A stretch of 64,000 nucleotides of DNA from NCBI GenBank assembly GCA_947501445.1, contig CANMVS010000013.1:1-64000 (forward strand). The letters are read 5' to 3'. A program made the translations under genes and the position numbers. This document shows, piece by piece, positions 1 to 8,842 of the stretch (positions are counted from its first letter, which is position 1; every line of letters starts with the position of its first letter). The notes beneath the pieces were generated by a model that ran no database searches, was not told where the DNA came from, and saw only the letters and a program-made list of their open reading frames with translations. Source of the stretch: an uncultured Rhizobiaceae group bacterium. Its GTDB lineage: Bacteria; Pseudomonadota; Alphaproteobacteria; Rhizobiales; Rhizobiaceae.

Positions 1-364
1 AACATCCACAAGGGCAACTCAAGTGGAAGGTTTGGCACATCACCAATCAGGCGACAACGTGCAAAAGAAACCCCCGCCCTCTCAACGATCTTTTCGACAA
101 AAACATAGCGCCCCGTCCATGGATGGTAGTCGTAAAGAACTCGGTGGTCGTGAGTATTGTGGGTGTTGTGTAGCTCAGTTGTACTCCTGTGCCAGGACCC
201 ATCTTTGGACAATCCGGACCTTGCCCCGGCGCCTTGACGCAAAGGCGCAGCTTGCCGGAGCTGTCAGTTTTGTCTCCGCTGCATTGCGCGATGACAACAG
301 CCACGAATCCTGAACTTTTGAGACATCAGTAGCCTGGGGTCTGCTTACTGACGTCTACACCCAC
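1..364. other. No convincing gene
   Basis: Both strands contain open frames of 85-96 codons (around 23-313 and 47-304). Neither has a recognisable domain, a good ribosome binding site or a familiar composition, and they overlap each other. The minus-strand frame could be the tail of a decayed gene, but I could not identify one. No RNA gene or mobile-element end was seen. Confidence 0.5.
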
Positions 365-820
365 TCAGGTATTCTCACCTGACTTCACTTTGTCTTCGAG
401 CCCCTTCAGATTTGCATCAATGATCTTGCCCATCATCATCTTCATCATGGTTTGGCCCATGAGCCATCCCAAAGGGCCATATTTGACACGGTAGTCGAAG
501 GTCCACGTTACTTTGGATCGCCCGCCTGTCGGTATGATGCGCACTTGCGAGCTTGCTTCATGCAGCGGCATCGCGGCCATGTCGGACAGTGCGACCGTGA
601 ACCCCTCACCCGATTTCCACTGTGTGACCTCTTCGACCAGGGATGTGCCGTTTACAAAATGGTTCCGGCGTTTTGATCCCAGCCCGTCATCGCCGCTCGT
701 CAGCGCATCAACTGATGCAATTTGTGGCGCAAACTCATCAACATGCATGAAACGGCCCAGGACGGCCCACACAGCATCAGGCGTTGCGTCGATCTTACGG
801 CTGCGTTCAAAATGAATCAT
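365..820 (-). CDS. SRPBCC family (polyketide cyclase-like) protein
   Basis: A 151-residue single-domain protein of the START/Bet v1-like SRPBCC superfamily, which folds around a hydrophobic ligand pocket. It begins with the typical first strand and helix (FERSRKIDATPDAVWAVL, residues 4-21), has the middle beta strands (EEVTQWKSGEGFTVAL) and ends with the long C-terminal helix containing a methionine-rich stretch (MMKMMMGKII). The family includes cyclases, lipid carriers and hydrolases, so the ligand cannot be named. No signal peptide is seen, so it is probably cytosolic. It is transcribed divergently from the WYL regulator at 933, which makes control by that regulator likely but unproven. Confidence 0.8.
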   Translation of the reverse strand: MIHFERSRKIDATPDAVWAVLGRFMHVDEFAPQIASVDALTSGDDGLGSKRRNHFVNGTSLVEEVTQWKSGEGFTVALSDMAAMPLHEASSQVRIIPTGGRSKVTWTFDYRVKYGPLGWLMGQTMMKMMMGKIIDANLKGLEDKVKSGENT

Positions 821-901
821 CGAATTCTCCTTTTCAGTACTTCAGGTGTGGGTGTTTTCACTCACTTCAAACACTGAATAATATTGCCCTGCTCTCACCG
901 T

Positions 902-920
902 TGTGACAGTAGTGTGACAG
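902..920 (+). promoter_or_regulatory. Tandem 8-bp direct repeat upstream of the WYL regulator
   Basis: TGTGACAG occurs at 902-909 and again at 913-920, so the two copies are 11 bp apart, about one helical turn. They lie immediately before the GGAGGAGG ribosome binding site of the regulator at 933, in the 112-bp space between divergent genes. A regulator binding here could act on both genes. Visible in sequence; the function is inferred. Confidence 0.35.
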
Positions 921-932
921 GAGGAGGCAAAA

Positions 933-1625
933 TTGCGTCGCACCGAACGGCTTTTCCAGATAATCCAGATACTGCGTTCCACCCGATCACCAATCACTGG
1001 GAGAGAACTGGCAGATGAATTGGAAATATCACTTAGTACCCTTTATCGTGACATGGCGGAGCTCTCCGCGCAACGCATCCCTATCACCGGAGAAGCCGGT
1101 ATCGGATATGTGCTTGATGGTGGATATGACATGCCCCCATTGATGCTGACGGCCGATGAATTGGAGGCGGCAGCGTTGGGGGCAGCCTGGGTGGTGGCAG
1201 AAGCCGATCCATCATTGGCACGCGCCGCGCGCGACCTGGTCTCAAAGCTCTCCGAAGCCATTCCCAAGGAGCTTCGGCCAATTGTTCTGGATGCGAGTTC
1301 GAAGGCGATCCAGACGCGGGTTCACGTTTCAGAGCGTTTTGACAGTGCTTTGCTGCGCCACGCCATTCGAGAACGCTACCGCCTGCAGCTCATCTATACG
1401 GATCGCGATGGCAGTACGACCGACCGGATCGTCTGGCCGCTGCTGATCGCATTTCTGGACCGCACCCGATACCTCGTTGGGTGGTGCGAAACGAAAGAAG
1501 ACTACCGGCACTTCAAAACCGAACGCATCAAAGAACTCAGGGTGCTCGCAGAAAAATATCCGGGCCGAAGGGCGGCGTTACTGAAGGGCTGGGAGGACGC
1601 TACGATCAGACGCCCGCAAGGCTGA
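933..1625 (+). CDS. YafY-type HTH/WYL-domain transcriptional regulator
   Basis: A 230-residue regulator with an N-terminal winged helix of the HTH_11 type (about residues 1-60, including ELADELEISLSTLYRDMAEL) and a C-terminal WYL domain (about 135-215, ending RHFKTERIKEL). WYL domains are sensor modules that bind ligands, in some families nucleic acid or nucleotide-like molecules. The start is a TTG at 933, chosen because a strong GGAGGAGG lies 5 bases upstream and the protein begins directly with the conserved MRRTERLFQI motif. Divergent from the SRPBCC gene, its most likely target together with itself. Confidence 0.88.
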   Translation: MRRTERLFQIIQILRSTRSPITGRELADELEISLSTLYRDMAELSAQRIPITGEAGIGYVLDGGYDMPPLMLTADELEAAALGAAWVVAEADPSLARAARDLVSKLSEAIPKELRPIVLDASSKAIQTRVHVSERFDSALLRHAIRERYRLQLIYTDRDGSTTDRIVWPLLIAFLDRTRYLVGWCETKEDYRHFKTERIKELRVLAEKYPGRRAALLKGWEDATIRRPQG

Positions 1626-1727
1626 TATTGGCTTGCAGGCAAGTCGGGAGAACCAGGGGCTCAATGCAACGACTTTCCACAAACCGGTATCGCGGAAAAT
1701 TGATCTGCTGCCAGTGTCCGAGATGCG

Positions 1728-3419
1728 GAGAGGCTGTGTGGAAACTGTTTGAGCTTTTGAGACTTCTGCGATGTTGGGGCGTTTAGATTTTATTTGGCCA
1801 GATTATCGACAGTGGCGCATCAGATTTGGTGTAAAGGTCGTTTTGACCGCGCTCTGGCGCGTTTTGAATCTGTTTTCGGGCCAAACCACCGCCTATTAGG
1901 CCTTCATCGTGGCAACCAGTGCTGGGATGCCCATGATCTTGATCACGCGGGTCATGTTGTAGGCGAGGACGTGCAATGCCATCTCGGTGGCGACGTTTTT
2001 CAACCGCCTCATCTTGAAGTGCGTCGCACCCATCCATGACTTGATCGTGCCGTAGGGGTGTTCGACCGTCATGCTGCGCAAAGCCAGTTGGGTGGGGGCC
2101 TTGTCCAGGCGCTGCTGAACACGTTCCAGAACATCTTCATGTTCCCACCTGCGGATGCGGCGTTCTTTGCTGTTCGTGCATTTGTCCTTGAGCACGCAAC
2201 CCTCGCAATGGCTGGACCAGCAGGTCCGGATCGCTTTGCCGTCTTGCTGGCCCGTGAACCGATAGATCAGCTGTTGGCCTGCCGGACAGATGTAAGCGTC
2301 AGCCGCAGTGTCATAGGCAAAATCAGCTTTGTCGAACTGTCCCCGTGCGCCGGCATTTGATGTCTGAGGCTTGGGAACAATGACCGCGATCCCGGCATCT
2401 TCACAGGTGAGGATTTCTTCGCTCTTATAGTATCCCTTGTCGGCGATGGCCTCGATCTGATCCGGGGCCATCGCATCGCGCGCAGCCACCGCCATCATCG
2501 ACAAGGCGTCCCTGTCGTAGCCCTGCATGGTGACTTCATGGGCGACGATCAGGTGCTTCTCGGCCTCAACCGCCGTCTGCACGTTGTACCCAACAACGCA
2601 CGGCATGCGGGGTGTCGTGGCCATGGATCGCGCGTCAGGATCGCTGAGTGACACCTGCGTTTCGCCGGTCTCATCCATGCGGTTTTCGATCGATCTGTAG
2701 CGCGCCGCTTCTTTTCGGAGATGCTCCAGCTTTCGCAGGGTGTGTTCCATGCGTGCCTCGGGCAAGACCGTTCCGGTCTGTTCAAACACTTCGTCGGCAC
2801 GATCCAATTCACCCAGATAACGCTCAATGGCTTTGTCGATCTCTCCGAGCTTCTGGCGCAGCTTGCCACGCGTGTAGTTCTTGGCCTTCGCATTCACCGC
2901 CTTGAACCGACTGCCATCGATTGCCACCAGGGCCCCGTCCAGCAGATTGATGTCACGACATAGCGCGACGAACTGCTGGCAGACTTTGCGGATTGCGCGG
3001 CCATTATCCTTACGAAAGTCAGCGATGGTCTTGAAGTCTGGCTTCAACCGACCCGTCAGCCTAATGAGTTCCAGGTTGCGACCACACTCGCGCTCCAACC
3101 GTCGCGAGGACTGGATCTGGTTCAAATAACCGTACAGATAAATCCGCAGCATCAGCCCAGGATGGTAGCCGGGCCGATCCGTCGCCGCCGGTGCTGCGTT
3201 GAAGCCGAGCCCGGCAAGATCGAGCATCTCCACGAAGACATCGATCACCCGAACTGCACTGTCTTCGCCAACGAAATCGCCCAAACACTCACGGAGCAGC
3301 AGCGCCTGATGCCGATCAAAGCCCTCGATAAATTGCCCCATGGAATGTCTCCGCATTTCTCGCGGAAAGCATACCATCCTTCAGATAACAGCGGGAGTTT
3401 TCACACAGCCTCCGGACTT
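1728..3419 (-). mobile_element. IS1182-family insertion sequence, apparently complete
   Basis: An element of about 1.69 kb containing one transposase gene. Its ends are imperfect inverted repeats: AGAGGCTGTGTGGAAACT near 1729-1746 and, on the other strand, GAGGCTGTGTGAAAACT near 3396-3412. The outer right end (CCTCCGGAC, up to 3419) is shared with the truncated copy at 15124, which helps place the boundary. The exact left border is uncertain by a few bases, and I see no clear target-site duplication. The second, broken copy lies at 14296-15124 in the same orientation. Confidence 0.8.
1896..3341 (-). CDS. IS1182-family transposase
   Basis: A full-length DDE transposase of 481 residues. The N-terminal DUF772-like part (about 40-120) contains RPGYHPGLMLRIYLYGYLNQ and RRLERECGRNLELI. 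The catalytic part carries VAIDGSRFKAVNA (first Asp), IADKGYYKSEEI (second Asp) and VEHPYGTIKSWMG (Glu), followed by the usual MALHVLAYNMTRVIK tail. A cysteine-rich insert (CWSSHCEGCVLKDKC) typical of the family lies before the last motif. I start at 3341 (MGQFIEGFDRHQ), the family's usual N-terminus; the frame extends 12 codons further upstream. No frameshift or stop is seen, so it could be active. Confidence 0.9.
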   Translation of the reverse strand: MGQFIEGFDRHQALLLRECLGDFVGEDSAVRVIDVFVEMLDLAGLGFNAAPAATDRPGYHPGLMLRIYLYGYLNQIQSSRRLERECGRNLELIRLTGRLKPDFKTIADFRKDNGRAIRKVCQQFVALCRDINLLDGALVAIDGSRFKAVNAKAKNYTRGKLRQKLGEIDKAIERYLGELDRADEVFEQTGTVLPEARMEHTLRKLEHLRKEAARYRSIENRMDETGETQVSLSDPDARSMATTPRMPCVVGYNVQTAVEAEKHLIVAHEVTMQGYDRDALSMMAVAARDAMAPDQIEAIADKGYYKSEEILTCEDAGIAVIVPKPQTSNAGARGQFDKADFAYDTAADAYICPAGQQLIYRFTGQQDGKAIRTCWSSHCEGCVLKDKCTNSKERRIRRWEHEDVLERVQQRLDKAPTQLALRSMTVEHPYGTIKSWMGATHFKMRRLKNVATEMALHVLAYNMTRVIKIMGIPALVATMKA

Positions 3420-3461
3420 TGCTGCCGTTCGCCCGTTAAACGTCAATGGTGCACGCTACTT

Positions 3462-4119
3462 TGAAGTGCGACTCCTATTAGAAACCAATGAGTTATCCAA
3501 TGAGAGAAATGTCGCATGGGAGCGATTTATACGCAACTGAGTATGCAAGAGCGTCGCAGAATAGAAGACTGGTGGCGCGCGAAAGTGCCTGTCGCCGAGA
3601 TGGCGCGTGCCTTGAAGCACTACAAGTCCACAATCTTCCGCGACATCAAACGCAATTTCTGAGCTGATGATGCGTTCCCGAAGAAATACGCAGGTTACTT
3701 CGGAATCCTTAAGAACCCAAACAAGCGTACCAAGCTCGTGATGGGAAAGATCATCAATGCGATCAGGGATCTGCCGCATGTCGCGCGCAGATCGATCACT
3801 TTTGACCGGGGCAGCGAGTTCGTCAGTTGGCCCCAACTGCAAGCCAAGATTGGAACGCAAACGTGGTTCTGCGATCCTTCCTCACCATGGCAAAAAAGCA
3901 CAGTGGAGAACACCAACCAAAGGGCCCGCAGATGGCTGCCGCGCAAGCGTGATATTCGACCGCTTACAGATCAGGACATCAGGGCAATCAGCGATCGCCG
4001 CAACAATACCCCGCACAAATGCCTAGGCTGGAAAACCCCCGCAGAGGTCTTCAGAGAAAACATGTTGGCCGAAATGAGTCATTCACCCTACCCACAAAAG
4101 CAATAGGAGTCGCGGTTCA
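3462..4119 (+). mobile_element. Internally deleted IS30-family element, MITE-like
   Basis: A 658-bp element bounded by inverted repeats: TGAAGTGCGACTCCTATT at 3462-3479 and its complement at 4102-4119, 18 bp with 2 mismatches and a perfect 12-bp core. Inside is a transposase gene with a large internal deletion. Both ends are kept while the coding part is lost, so the element could only move with help from an intact relative. It lies about 40 bp from the end of the IS1182 element. Confidence 0.7.
3515..4106 (+). pseudogene. IS30-family transposase remnant
   Basis: The reading frame begins at 3515 with the IS30-type N-terminal helix-turn-helix region (YTQLSMQERRRIEDWW, then STIFRDIKRNF) and meets an in-frame TGA at about 3661. 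Past the stop the same frame continues through YAGYFG and jumps directly to LKNPNKRTK, residues far apart in full-length relatives. From family knowledge about 160 codons, including the first catalytic Asp, are missing. The remaining integrase part keeps the second Asp (TFDRGSEF) and the Glu (TVENTNQRARRW) and the C-terminal CLGWKTPAEVFRE motif. It has two inactivating lesions and is not functional. Confidence 0.85.
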
Positions 4120-4224
4120 GGTATCGCTCACACTCGAAACGCGGCGCTTGCATCACAGACAACGTGCGCCTTCGTAAACCCCACCAACAGAAGGATCGCC
4201 TTCAAGAGCATTCCGGCTTTGATA

Positions 4225-5004
4225 TCAGGTGCCCTCAACCGTGTAGATTTTGCCAGAAGCGCTGCTGCTAACCTCAGTTCTGTCGGCATCGGCCATTGCG
4301 GAGAGCCACGTCACGGTCATGTCAGTACGGATGCGAAACCCCAGGCACTCATAGATCCGCATCGCAATGGTATTGTCCGCAAGAACATGCAGATAGGGGA
4401 TGTCACCCCGTGCCACGATATGCGCCGCAGTGTGACGGACAAGCGTGGATCCGAGGCACTGGCCCCGGTATTCGGGGTGGACCGAGACAGCGCTGATCTC
4501 GGTAAAACCCGGCTGTCTGAACCGCTCACCCGCCATCGCAATCAACTGGCCGCTGCGACGAATGCCCCAAAACCTACCCAGCAAATGCGTGAGCGGCTCA
4601 AACGGGCCAGGCTCGACTAGGGCTGCAAGCAGCTGCATTTCGGGCGCATCCGTACCGGTGAGCCGGAACGCGCAATCCGACAAACCCGGTTGCAATTGCG
4701 GTCCGGCGACCATCTGCACGGCTGGCGCAGTTTCAACAATTGGTAGGCCTGGCAGATCAGGGGTGTCTCCGGCCTGCATCAGCGTTGCCTCACCCCCCTG
4801 TGCGGAAATTAGACGTTCAAGGTCTGCGATGCTGTCTGGGCTGTCGTCGCGTGAGGCCGCAAAGGGTCCGGCTTCGGGCATGAAGCGGCGTGCGCGACCG
4901 CACCCCAGGGCAAATCCCGCCTGACAACTTGTGAGGGAGGACCAGACCGGGCGGTCGAGGATATCAGCTACGTTGGCGGTTTCGCGGTCAGCAATGTACC
5001 CCAT
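4225..5004 (-). CDS. GNAT family N-acetyltransferase
   Basis: A 259-residue protein with a C-terminal GNAT (FR47-like) domain at about residues 120-240. The acetyl-CoA binding motif reads EISAVSVHPEYRGQCLGSTLV, with R-G-Q-C-L-G in the pyrophosphate loop, followed by ADNTIAMRIYECLGFRIR. The first about 100 residues are not recognised and may shape acceptor specificity. The ATG at 5004 overlaps the stop of the cysteine synthase-glutaredoxin gene (TAATG), so translation is probably coupled. It is the last gene of the 8759-4225 cluster. The acceptor is unknown; a thiol amino acid or amine made by the neighbours is a reasonable guess only. Confidence 0.82.
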   Translation of the reverse strand: MGYIADRETANVADILDRPVWSSLTSCQAGFALGCGRARRFMPEAGPFAASRDDSPDSIADLERLISAQGGEATLMQAGDTPDLPGLPIVETAPAVQMVAGPQLQPGLSDCAFRLTGTDAPEMQLLAALVEPGPFEPLTHLLGRFWGIRRSGQLIAMAGERFRQPGFTEISAVSVHPEYRGQCLGSTLVRHTAAHIVARGDIPYLHVLADNTIAMRIYECLGFRIRTDMTVTWLSAMADADRTEVSSSASGKIYTVEGT

Positions 5005-6557
5005 TATTCACGGCCTTTCGCAGCGTTCAGCCAGTTTGGCAGTAGCGAGAGCGGGTCTTCGATGGGCCCGGCATTGATTGGCTTTGGCAAGGATGCAAGA
5101 CGGGCCTGAAGCGAGAGGTCCTCAAAGGCGGTCAGAACCTCGGTCGCGCCGCCAACAAGCTCACCCCCGACGAAGACTTGCGGGACCGTGCGCAAGCCAG
5201 TCTGTGCAAACAACGCCTGCAGAATCTGGCTACCTGCGTCGCCTTTTCGCAACTCAGTACTGTCGACGTCAATTGCTCTAAACGGGATCGCCGCGCGGTC
5301 AAAGAGCTTGCGGACAGACCAGCAGAATTCGCACCACTCAAACCCGAACATTACGACCGATGCATCTTCATCCGCAAGCGCCGCCTCGACAAAAGCCTCT
5401 GCCTGTGGTGCGATCTCGGGTGCTTGGCTTGACTGGCCAGGGACCTGATGGCGGAGAGTTTTTGGCACGGAGGCGAGGATTTCCTCCTCGTCCGCTGTCA
5501 TGCCGACCTCAACATCGTCAAATAGCAGAGTCGACAGGTAGCGCTCGCCGGTGTCAGGAATCATTGCGAGGATATGTGCGCCGTTGGGCGCAGTTTTCGC
5601 TACCTCCAGCGCCGCTGCCATCGTCGCACCACCACTGGGACCACAGAGTATCCCTTCCCGTGCCGCGAGCTGTTGCGCGACCTGCAAGGCATCTGCACCG
5701 GAGACCGGTTGGAACCGGTCGATCAGACCCGAATGCAACGCCTGTTCCGCAAAAATCGAAACGAAATCCGGCGACCACCCCTGAATAGGATGCGCGCGCG
5801 AATTCGGATGGCTGCGGGCGGGGCGCCCGTCGGACAGGCGCGCCTGCGGTATGTCGCTGTTAAGAATCTGGGCATTTTCCGGCTCAACTGCGATTATCTG
5901 CGTTGCTGGACTATGCTGTCTGAGGCCCTCCGCGACGCCCTTGAGGGTACCGGCCGTTCCGAAGCCGGACACCCAGTAGTTGAGGCCCACCTTTTCGAAA
6001 TCGGACATGATCTCGCGGGCGGTTGTTGTAAGGTGCGCCTCAACATTTGCGTCATTTTCGAACTGGCGGCACATGAACCAGCCATTCGCTGTGGCCAGCC
6101 GCTCGGCAGTTGCCATCATACCCGTTGCACGCTCGGCGGCTGGTGTCAGGATGACCTTCGCTCCAAGAAAACGCATCAGCACGCGGCGCTCGATGCTGAA
6201 ATTTTCCGCCATGACGATCACCAACGGGTACCTCTTTTGAGCACAGACCATCGCCAGTGCGATACCAGTGTTGCCGGAGGTCGCCTCAATCACGGTCTGC
6301 CCGGGTTTGAGATCGCCCGAGCGCTCCGCCGCTTCAATCACGGCCAGGGCCAGCCGGTCCTTGACCGACGCCATTGGATTGAACGCTTCGAGTTTTGCAT
6401 AAAGCTCAACGTGCTGCGGCCCTAGATTATTTATTCGCACCACAGGTGTGCGCCCGATTGTGTCGAGGATTGAAGGGAACGGCCCGGGTAGGTACGTTAA
6501 AGCTCGCGGATCGGAGTGGCGCTCAGCTGCGCTGGTTTGGATGTTCTGAAGTGCCAT
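5004..6557 (-). CDS. Cysteine synthase-type PLP enzyme fused to a C-terminal glutaredoxin domain
   Basis: A 517-residue fusion. Residues 25-350 are a fold-type II PLP enzyme of the cysteine synthase/cystathionine beta-synthase family: SVKDR with the PLP lysine at 66, the substrate loop TSGNTG at 93-98, and the phosphate-binding GPSGGATMAAALE. This family replaces a beta-leaving group of serine derivatives with sulfide or another nucleophile. Residues about 400-475 are a glutaredoxin-like domain with a CEFC redox site (Cys409, Cys412) and the cis-proline motif TVPQVFVGG. I start at 6557 (MALQN) because GGAGAC lies 7 bases upstream; the longer frame to 6956 runs over unrelated sequence and has no support. 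The fusion suggests that thiol/disulfide chemistry is linked directly to the beta-substitution. Confidence 0.88.
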   Translation of the reverse strand: MALQNIQTSAAERHSDPRALTYLPGPFPSILDTIGRTPVVRINNLGPQHVELYAKLEAFNPMASVKDRLALAVIEAAERSGDLKPGQTVIEATSGNTGIALAMVCAQKRYPLVIVMAENFSIERRVLMRFLGAKVILTPAAERATGMMATAERLATANGWFMCRQFENDANVEAHLTTTAREIMSDFEKVGLNYWVSGFGTAGTLKGVAEGLRQHSPATQIIAVEPENAQILNSDIPQARLSDGRPARSHPNSRAHPIQGWSPDFVSIFAEQALHSGLIDRFQPVSGADALQVAQQLAAREGILCGPSGGATMAAALEVAKTAPNGAHILAMIPDTGERYLSTLLFDDVEVGMTADEEEILASVPKTLRHQVPGQSSQAPEIAPQAEAFVEAALADEDASVVMFGFEWCEFCWSVRKLFDRAAIPFRAIDVDSTELRKGDAGSQILQALFAQTGLRTVPQVFVGGELVGGATEVLTAFEDLSLQARLASLPKPINAGPIEDPLSLLPNWLNAAKGRE

Positions 6558-6621
6558 GGTCGATGTCTCCAAAGACCGATATGAACCGGCCGTGTTATAG
6601 TTGAAGTGTGGATTGTCGATG

Positions 6622-7878
6622 TCAGGCGGCAGCATTGTGCCGCAGGTAAGTGTCAAGGTGACGGGCAATGTCTCGTGTATCGGGCCCGGCGCCGGATATC
6701 TGAAGGGAGCGCCGTCGCCGCAGGAAGGGAAGCCCCAAGACGTAGAGGCCCGGTGCCCCTGGGACGACCCCACCGTCATGCACAAGCCTGCCGCGACAAT
6801 CAAAGACCGGAAGATCGCGAAGCCATGTATGCGCGGGCCGGAAACCCGTGGCCCAGACGATGGATGCGATCTCTCCCGATCCAAAATCCAGACTGAGACG
6901 GGGCAAAATCGGTAACGGCGTGGCAGAGGGCCGCGTGGACGGCATGAGGGCCGCACCCAGGATCCTCTCTTTCGCCCAGAGGTCTATCCGGTCGAACAGT
7001 CGGCCAAGCTTTAGATCAGCGGCCTGGCACAAGTGCGCAAGCCCGCCCGAGAACAGCGCCCGTCCGTCTTGGATATCAGCCAGCCTGCCGGTGATCTCAA
7101 CCCCAAGCCGCTTGAGCGCTGCCAAGTCCACCGGATCGGTGCCGCCGATTAGCTGCGGAGACGGTGTGCGGCGCACCCGTGTCAGATCGTCAACATCGTC
7201 CAGGCTTTCATCCAGCGCGCCGATCGCATCAAGCCACCATTCAATATCACGCCCACGATAGTTCCGGGGCAGTCTGACATGGTTCCCAACGGCCAGTGTG
7301 ACGTGCCGCCCCGAGAGTCGCAATTCGCGGGAGATCTGGACACCTGAGGCCGAAGCACCAACCACCAGAACGCCACCGAGGGGCAGATCCGATGGCCGTT
7401 TGTAAGAGCCCGGATCGGTTTGAAAGATATGCGGTGGAACCGCCACAGCCATCGGCGGCACAACAGGTCGCGCGGCCCCTCCGGTGGCGGCCACTAAAGT
7501 CCGACAAGTGATCATGCCCCCCGACGTTGCCAGTTCGAAGCCGTTCGGCAGACCGCGTGCGCTGTGCACGCATGCGTTTTCCACAAGCGGTGCGGAAATG
7601 AGACAGGCGTAGGTTTCCAGGCTGTTGGCGAATTCGGCAGCGGTCATGAAGCCATGATGGGCCGGACCTCCGTAGGGCCGACCCGGCAGGCCGTTGGCCC
7701 AGTTGGGAGTCAGAAGCCGCAGACTGTCCCAACGCGACGTGCGCCACGCGTTGCCGGCGACGCCCCGTTCCAGAATGAGGTGTTCGACGCCGCGGATACT
7801 GAGTTCACGGCTCATTGCCAGCCCGGCTTGACCGCCGCCGACGATCACTGTGTCGATGTACTTTCCAGTCACGGTCAT
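6622..7878 (-). CDS. FAD/NAD(P)-binding flavin monooxygenase-like oxidoreductase (CzcO/FMO type)
   Basis: A 418-residue two-dinucleotide-binding flavoprotein. The FAD Rossmann motif IVGGGQAGLAMS lies at residues 12-23, and a second Rossmann site (VLVVGASASGVQIS, around residue 170) fits NADPH binding. IVWATGFRP near residue 340 is the ATG motif typical of such oxidoreductases. The start at 7878 has GAAAGG just upstream; an in-frame ATG at 7905 has no ribosome binding site. Class B monooxygenases oxygenate sulfur or nitrogen nucleophiles, so a sulfur substrate would fit the adjoining cysteine synthase fusion, but this is inference. Separated from that gene by 64 bp, same strand. Confidence 0.83.
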   Translation of the reverse strand: MTVTGKYIDTVIVGGGQAGLAMSRELSIRGVEHLILERGVAGNAWRTSRWDSLRLLTPNWANGLPGRPYGGPAHHGFMTAAEFANSLETYACLISAPLVENACVHSARGLPNGFELATSGGMITCRTLVAATGGAARPVVPPMAVAVPPHIFQTDPGSYKRPSDLPLGGVLVVGASASGVQISRELRLSGRHVTLAVGNHVRLPRNYRGRDIEWWLDAIGALDESLDDVDDLTRVRRTPSPQLIGGTDPVDLAALKRLGVEITGRLADIQDGRALFSGGLAHLCQAADLKLGRLFDRIDLWAKERILGAALMPSTRPSATPLPILPRLSLDFGSGEIASIVWATGFRPAHTWLRDLPVFDCRGRLVHDGGVVPGAPGLYVLGLPFLRRRRSLQISGAGPDTRDIARHLDTYLRHNAAA

Positions 7879-7958
7879 ACGCCTTTCAATTCTCTGCTTG
7901 AGCATTTTGTTCGATTGTTGGGGAGCGGGCCGCCGGCCTGAGTCTGCGGCCCGCCGGT

Positions 7959-8174
7959 TCAGCGTTCGAGTGCCCTGCAGGGGTTGGAGAACAAGCCCTC
8001 GACATCGCTGCGCGTCAGACCGATATCGCGCAGGAGGTGGTCTGACATCGGGGCGAATTCGACGATGCCTGCGCGCATGCGTCGCGCGGATCTGCGTGCT
8101 GCCGCATCGCTTGCAAACCCTGCAATCAAACTCCACCCGGTCTGCCTGGGTCGACGTCTGGTGCTCCGTATCAT
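7959..8174 (-). CDS. DUF1127 domain small protein
   Basis: A 71-residue basic protein ending with the DUF1127 signature DHLLRDIGLTRSDVEGLF at about residues 45-62. DUF1127 proteins are short, arginine-rich and common in alphaproteobacteria; some family members act in RNA turnover and in phosphate or carbon regulation. The N-terminal half (STRRRPRQTGW, AARRSARRMRAG) is strongly basic, which fits nucleic acid binding. It lies 12 bp downstream of the OsmC-like gene and 80 bp before the monooxygenase, so it is probably in the same transcript. Confidence 0.85.
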   Translation of the reverse strand: MIRSTRRRPRQTGWSLIAGFASDAAARRSARRMRAGIVEFAPMSDHLLRDIGLTRSDVEGLFSNPCRALER

Positions 8175-8186
8175 GATGCCTACCCC

Positions 8187-8759
8187 TCAGCTTTGACCGG
8201 CGACGGACACATGCACCGCCGTGGGATTGGTCAGGATGTCGAACACCGCAGAGCGTCGCTGGGATTGGGTCACAAGGGCAGCGATGTCATCATCAGATGC
8301 ATCGGCGTCGATATCAAACTCAACGCGAATGGCGCTGAACCCGTTACGAACTTCCGCATCGATGCCAAGAATGCCCGCAAGATCCATGTCGGCCTCAATA
8401 CGGGCATGAACCGAGCGCAGCTTGACGCCGCGGTTCTCTGCGACTGATGCAATCCCGGCGGTCAGGCACCCTGCAAGCCCAGACAGGACGACCTCGACCG
8501 GGGTTGGGGCGGCATCAGGTGCAGCGAATTCGGCGGGATGATCTGTCTCGACCAAATGTGTCGATGGCCGCGCCTTCTCTTCGCCTAAGCCAAAGAAACC
8601 GGATATTGATGTCCGGCTATGCACGCCATCAAGCCACTCGCACTGTGCGCGCCAGGTGAATTGTGCCGCCTCGGGGGCAGCTTCGAGCGCGTTGCGCGCA
8701 TCGAGCAATGCCTGGACGTTTACGCCATTCTGATTCTGTTTCAGTAGTCCCATCGTCAT
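8187..8759 (-). CDS. OsmC family protein lacking the second conserved cysteine
   Basis: A 190-residue OsmC/Ohr-fold protein. The family signature TPVEVVLSGLAGCLTAGIASVAENRG contains the first conserved cysteine. Where true Ohr/OsmC peroxidases have the second cysteine (usually in a C-P motif), this protein reads RRSAVFDILTNPT, so it is probably not a standard two-cysteine hydroperoxide reductase. The start at 8759 (MTMGL) has AAGGAAG upstream; a TTG 15 bases earlier is less likely. It is the first gene of the minus-strand cluster and faces the GlxA-type regulator across a 146-bp divergent promoter region. Confidence 0.85.
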   Translation of the reverse strand: MTMGLLKQNQNGVNVQALLDARNALEAAPEAAQFTWRAQCEWLDGVHSRTSISGFFGLGEEKARPSTHLVETDHPAEFAAPDAAPTPVEVVLSGLAGCLTAGIASVAENRGVKLRSVHARIEADMDLAGILGIDAEVRNGFSAIRVEFDIDADASDDDIAALVTQSQRRSAVFDILTNPTAVHVSVAGQS

Positions 8760-8842
8760 TTTACTTCCTTTCAAGATAAACAGCTCGGCAATCGGATGGT
8801 TTTTTTCCGCTGCCCTGTGAGAGTTTTTCTAGACATTGCTCG

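Noticed and set aside
5574-6425. Long plus-strand frame (283 codons) opposite the cysteine synthase fusion
   Set aside because: It is the shadow of a well supported gene; no domain, no ribosome binding site.
6558-6956. N-terminal extension of the cysteine synthase fusion up to 650 residues
   Set aside because: The added residues are low in coding character and overlap the monooxygenase gene; the ATG at 6557 has a proper ribosome binding site.
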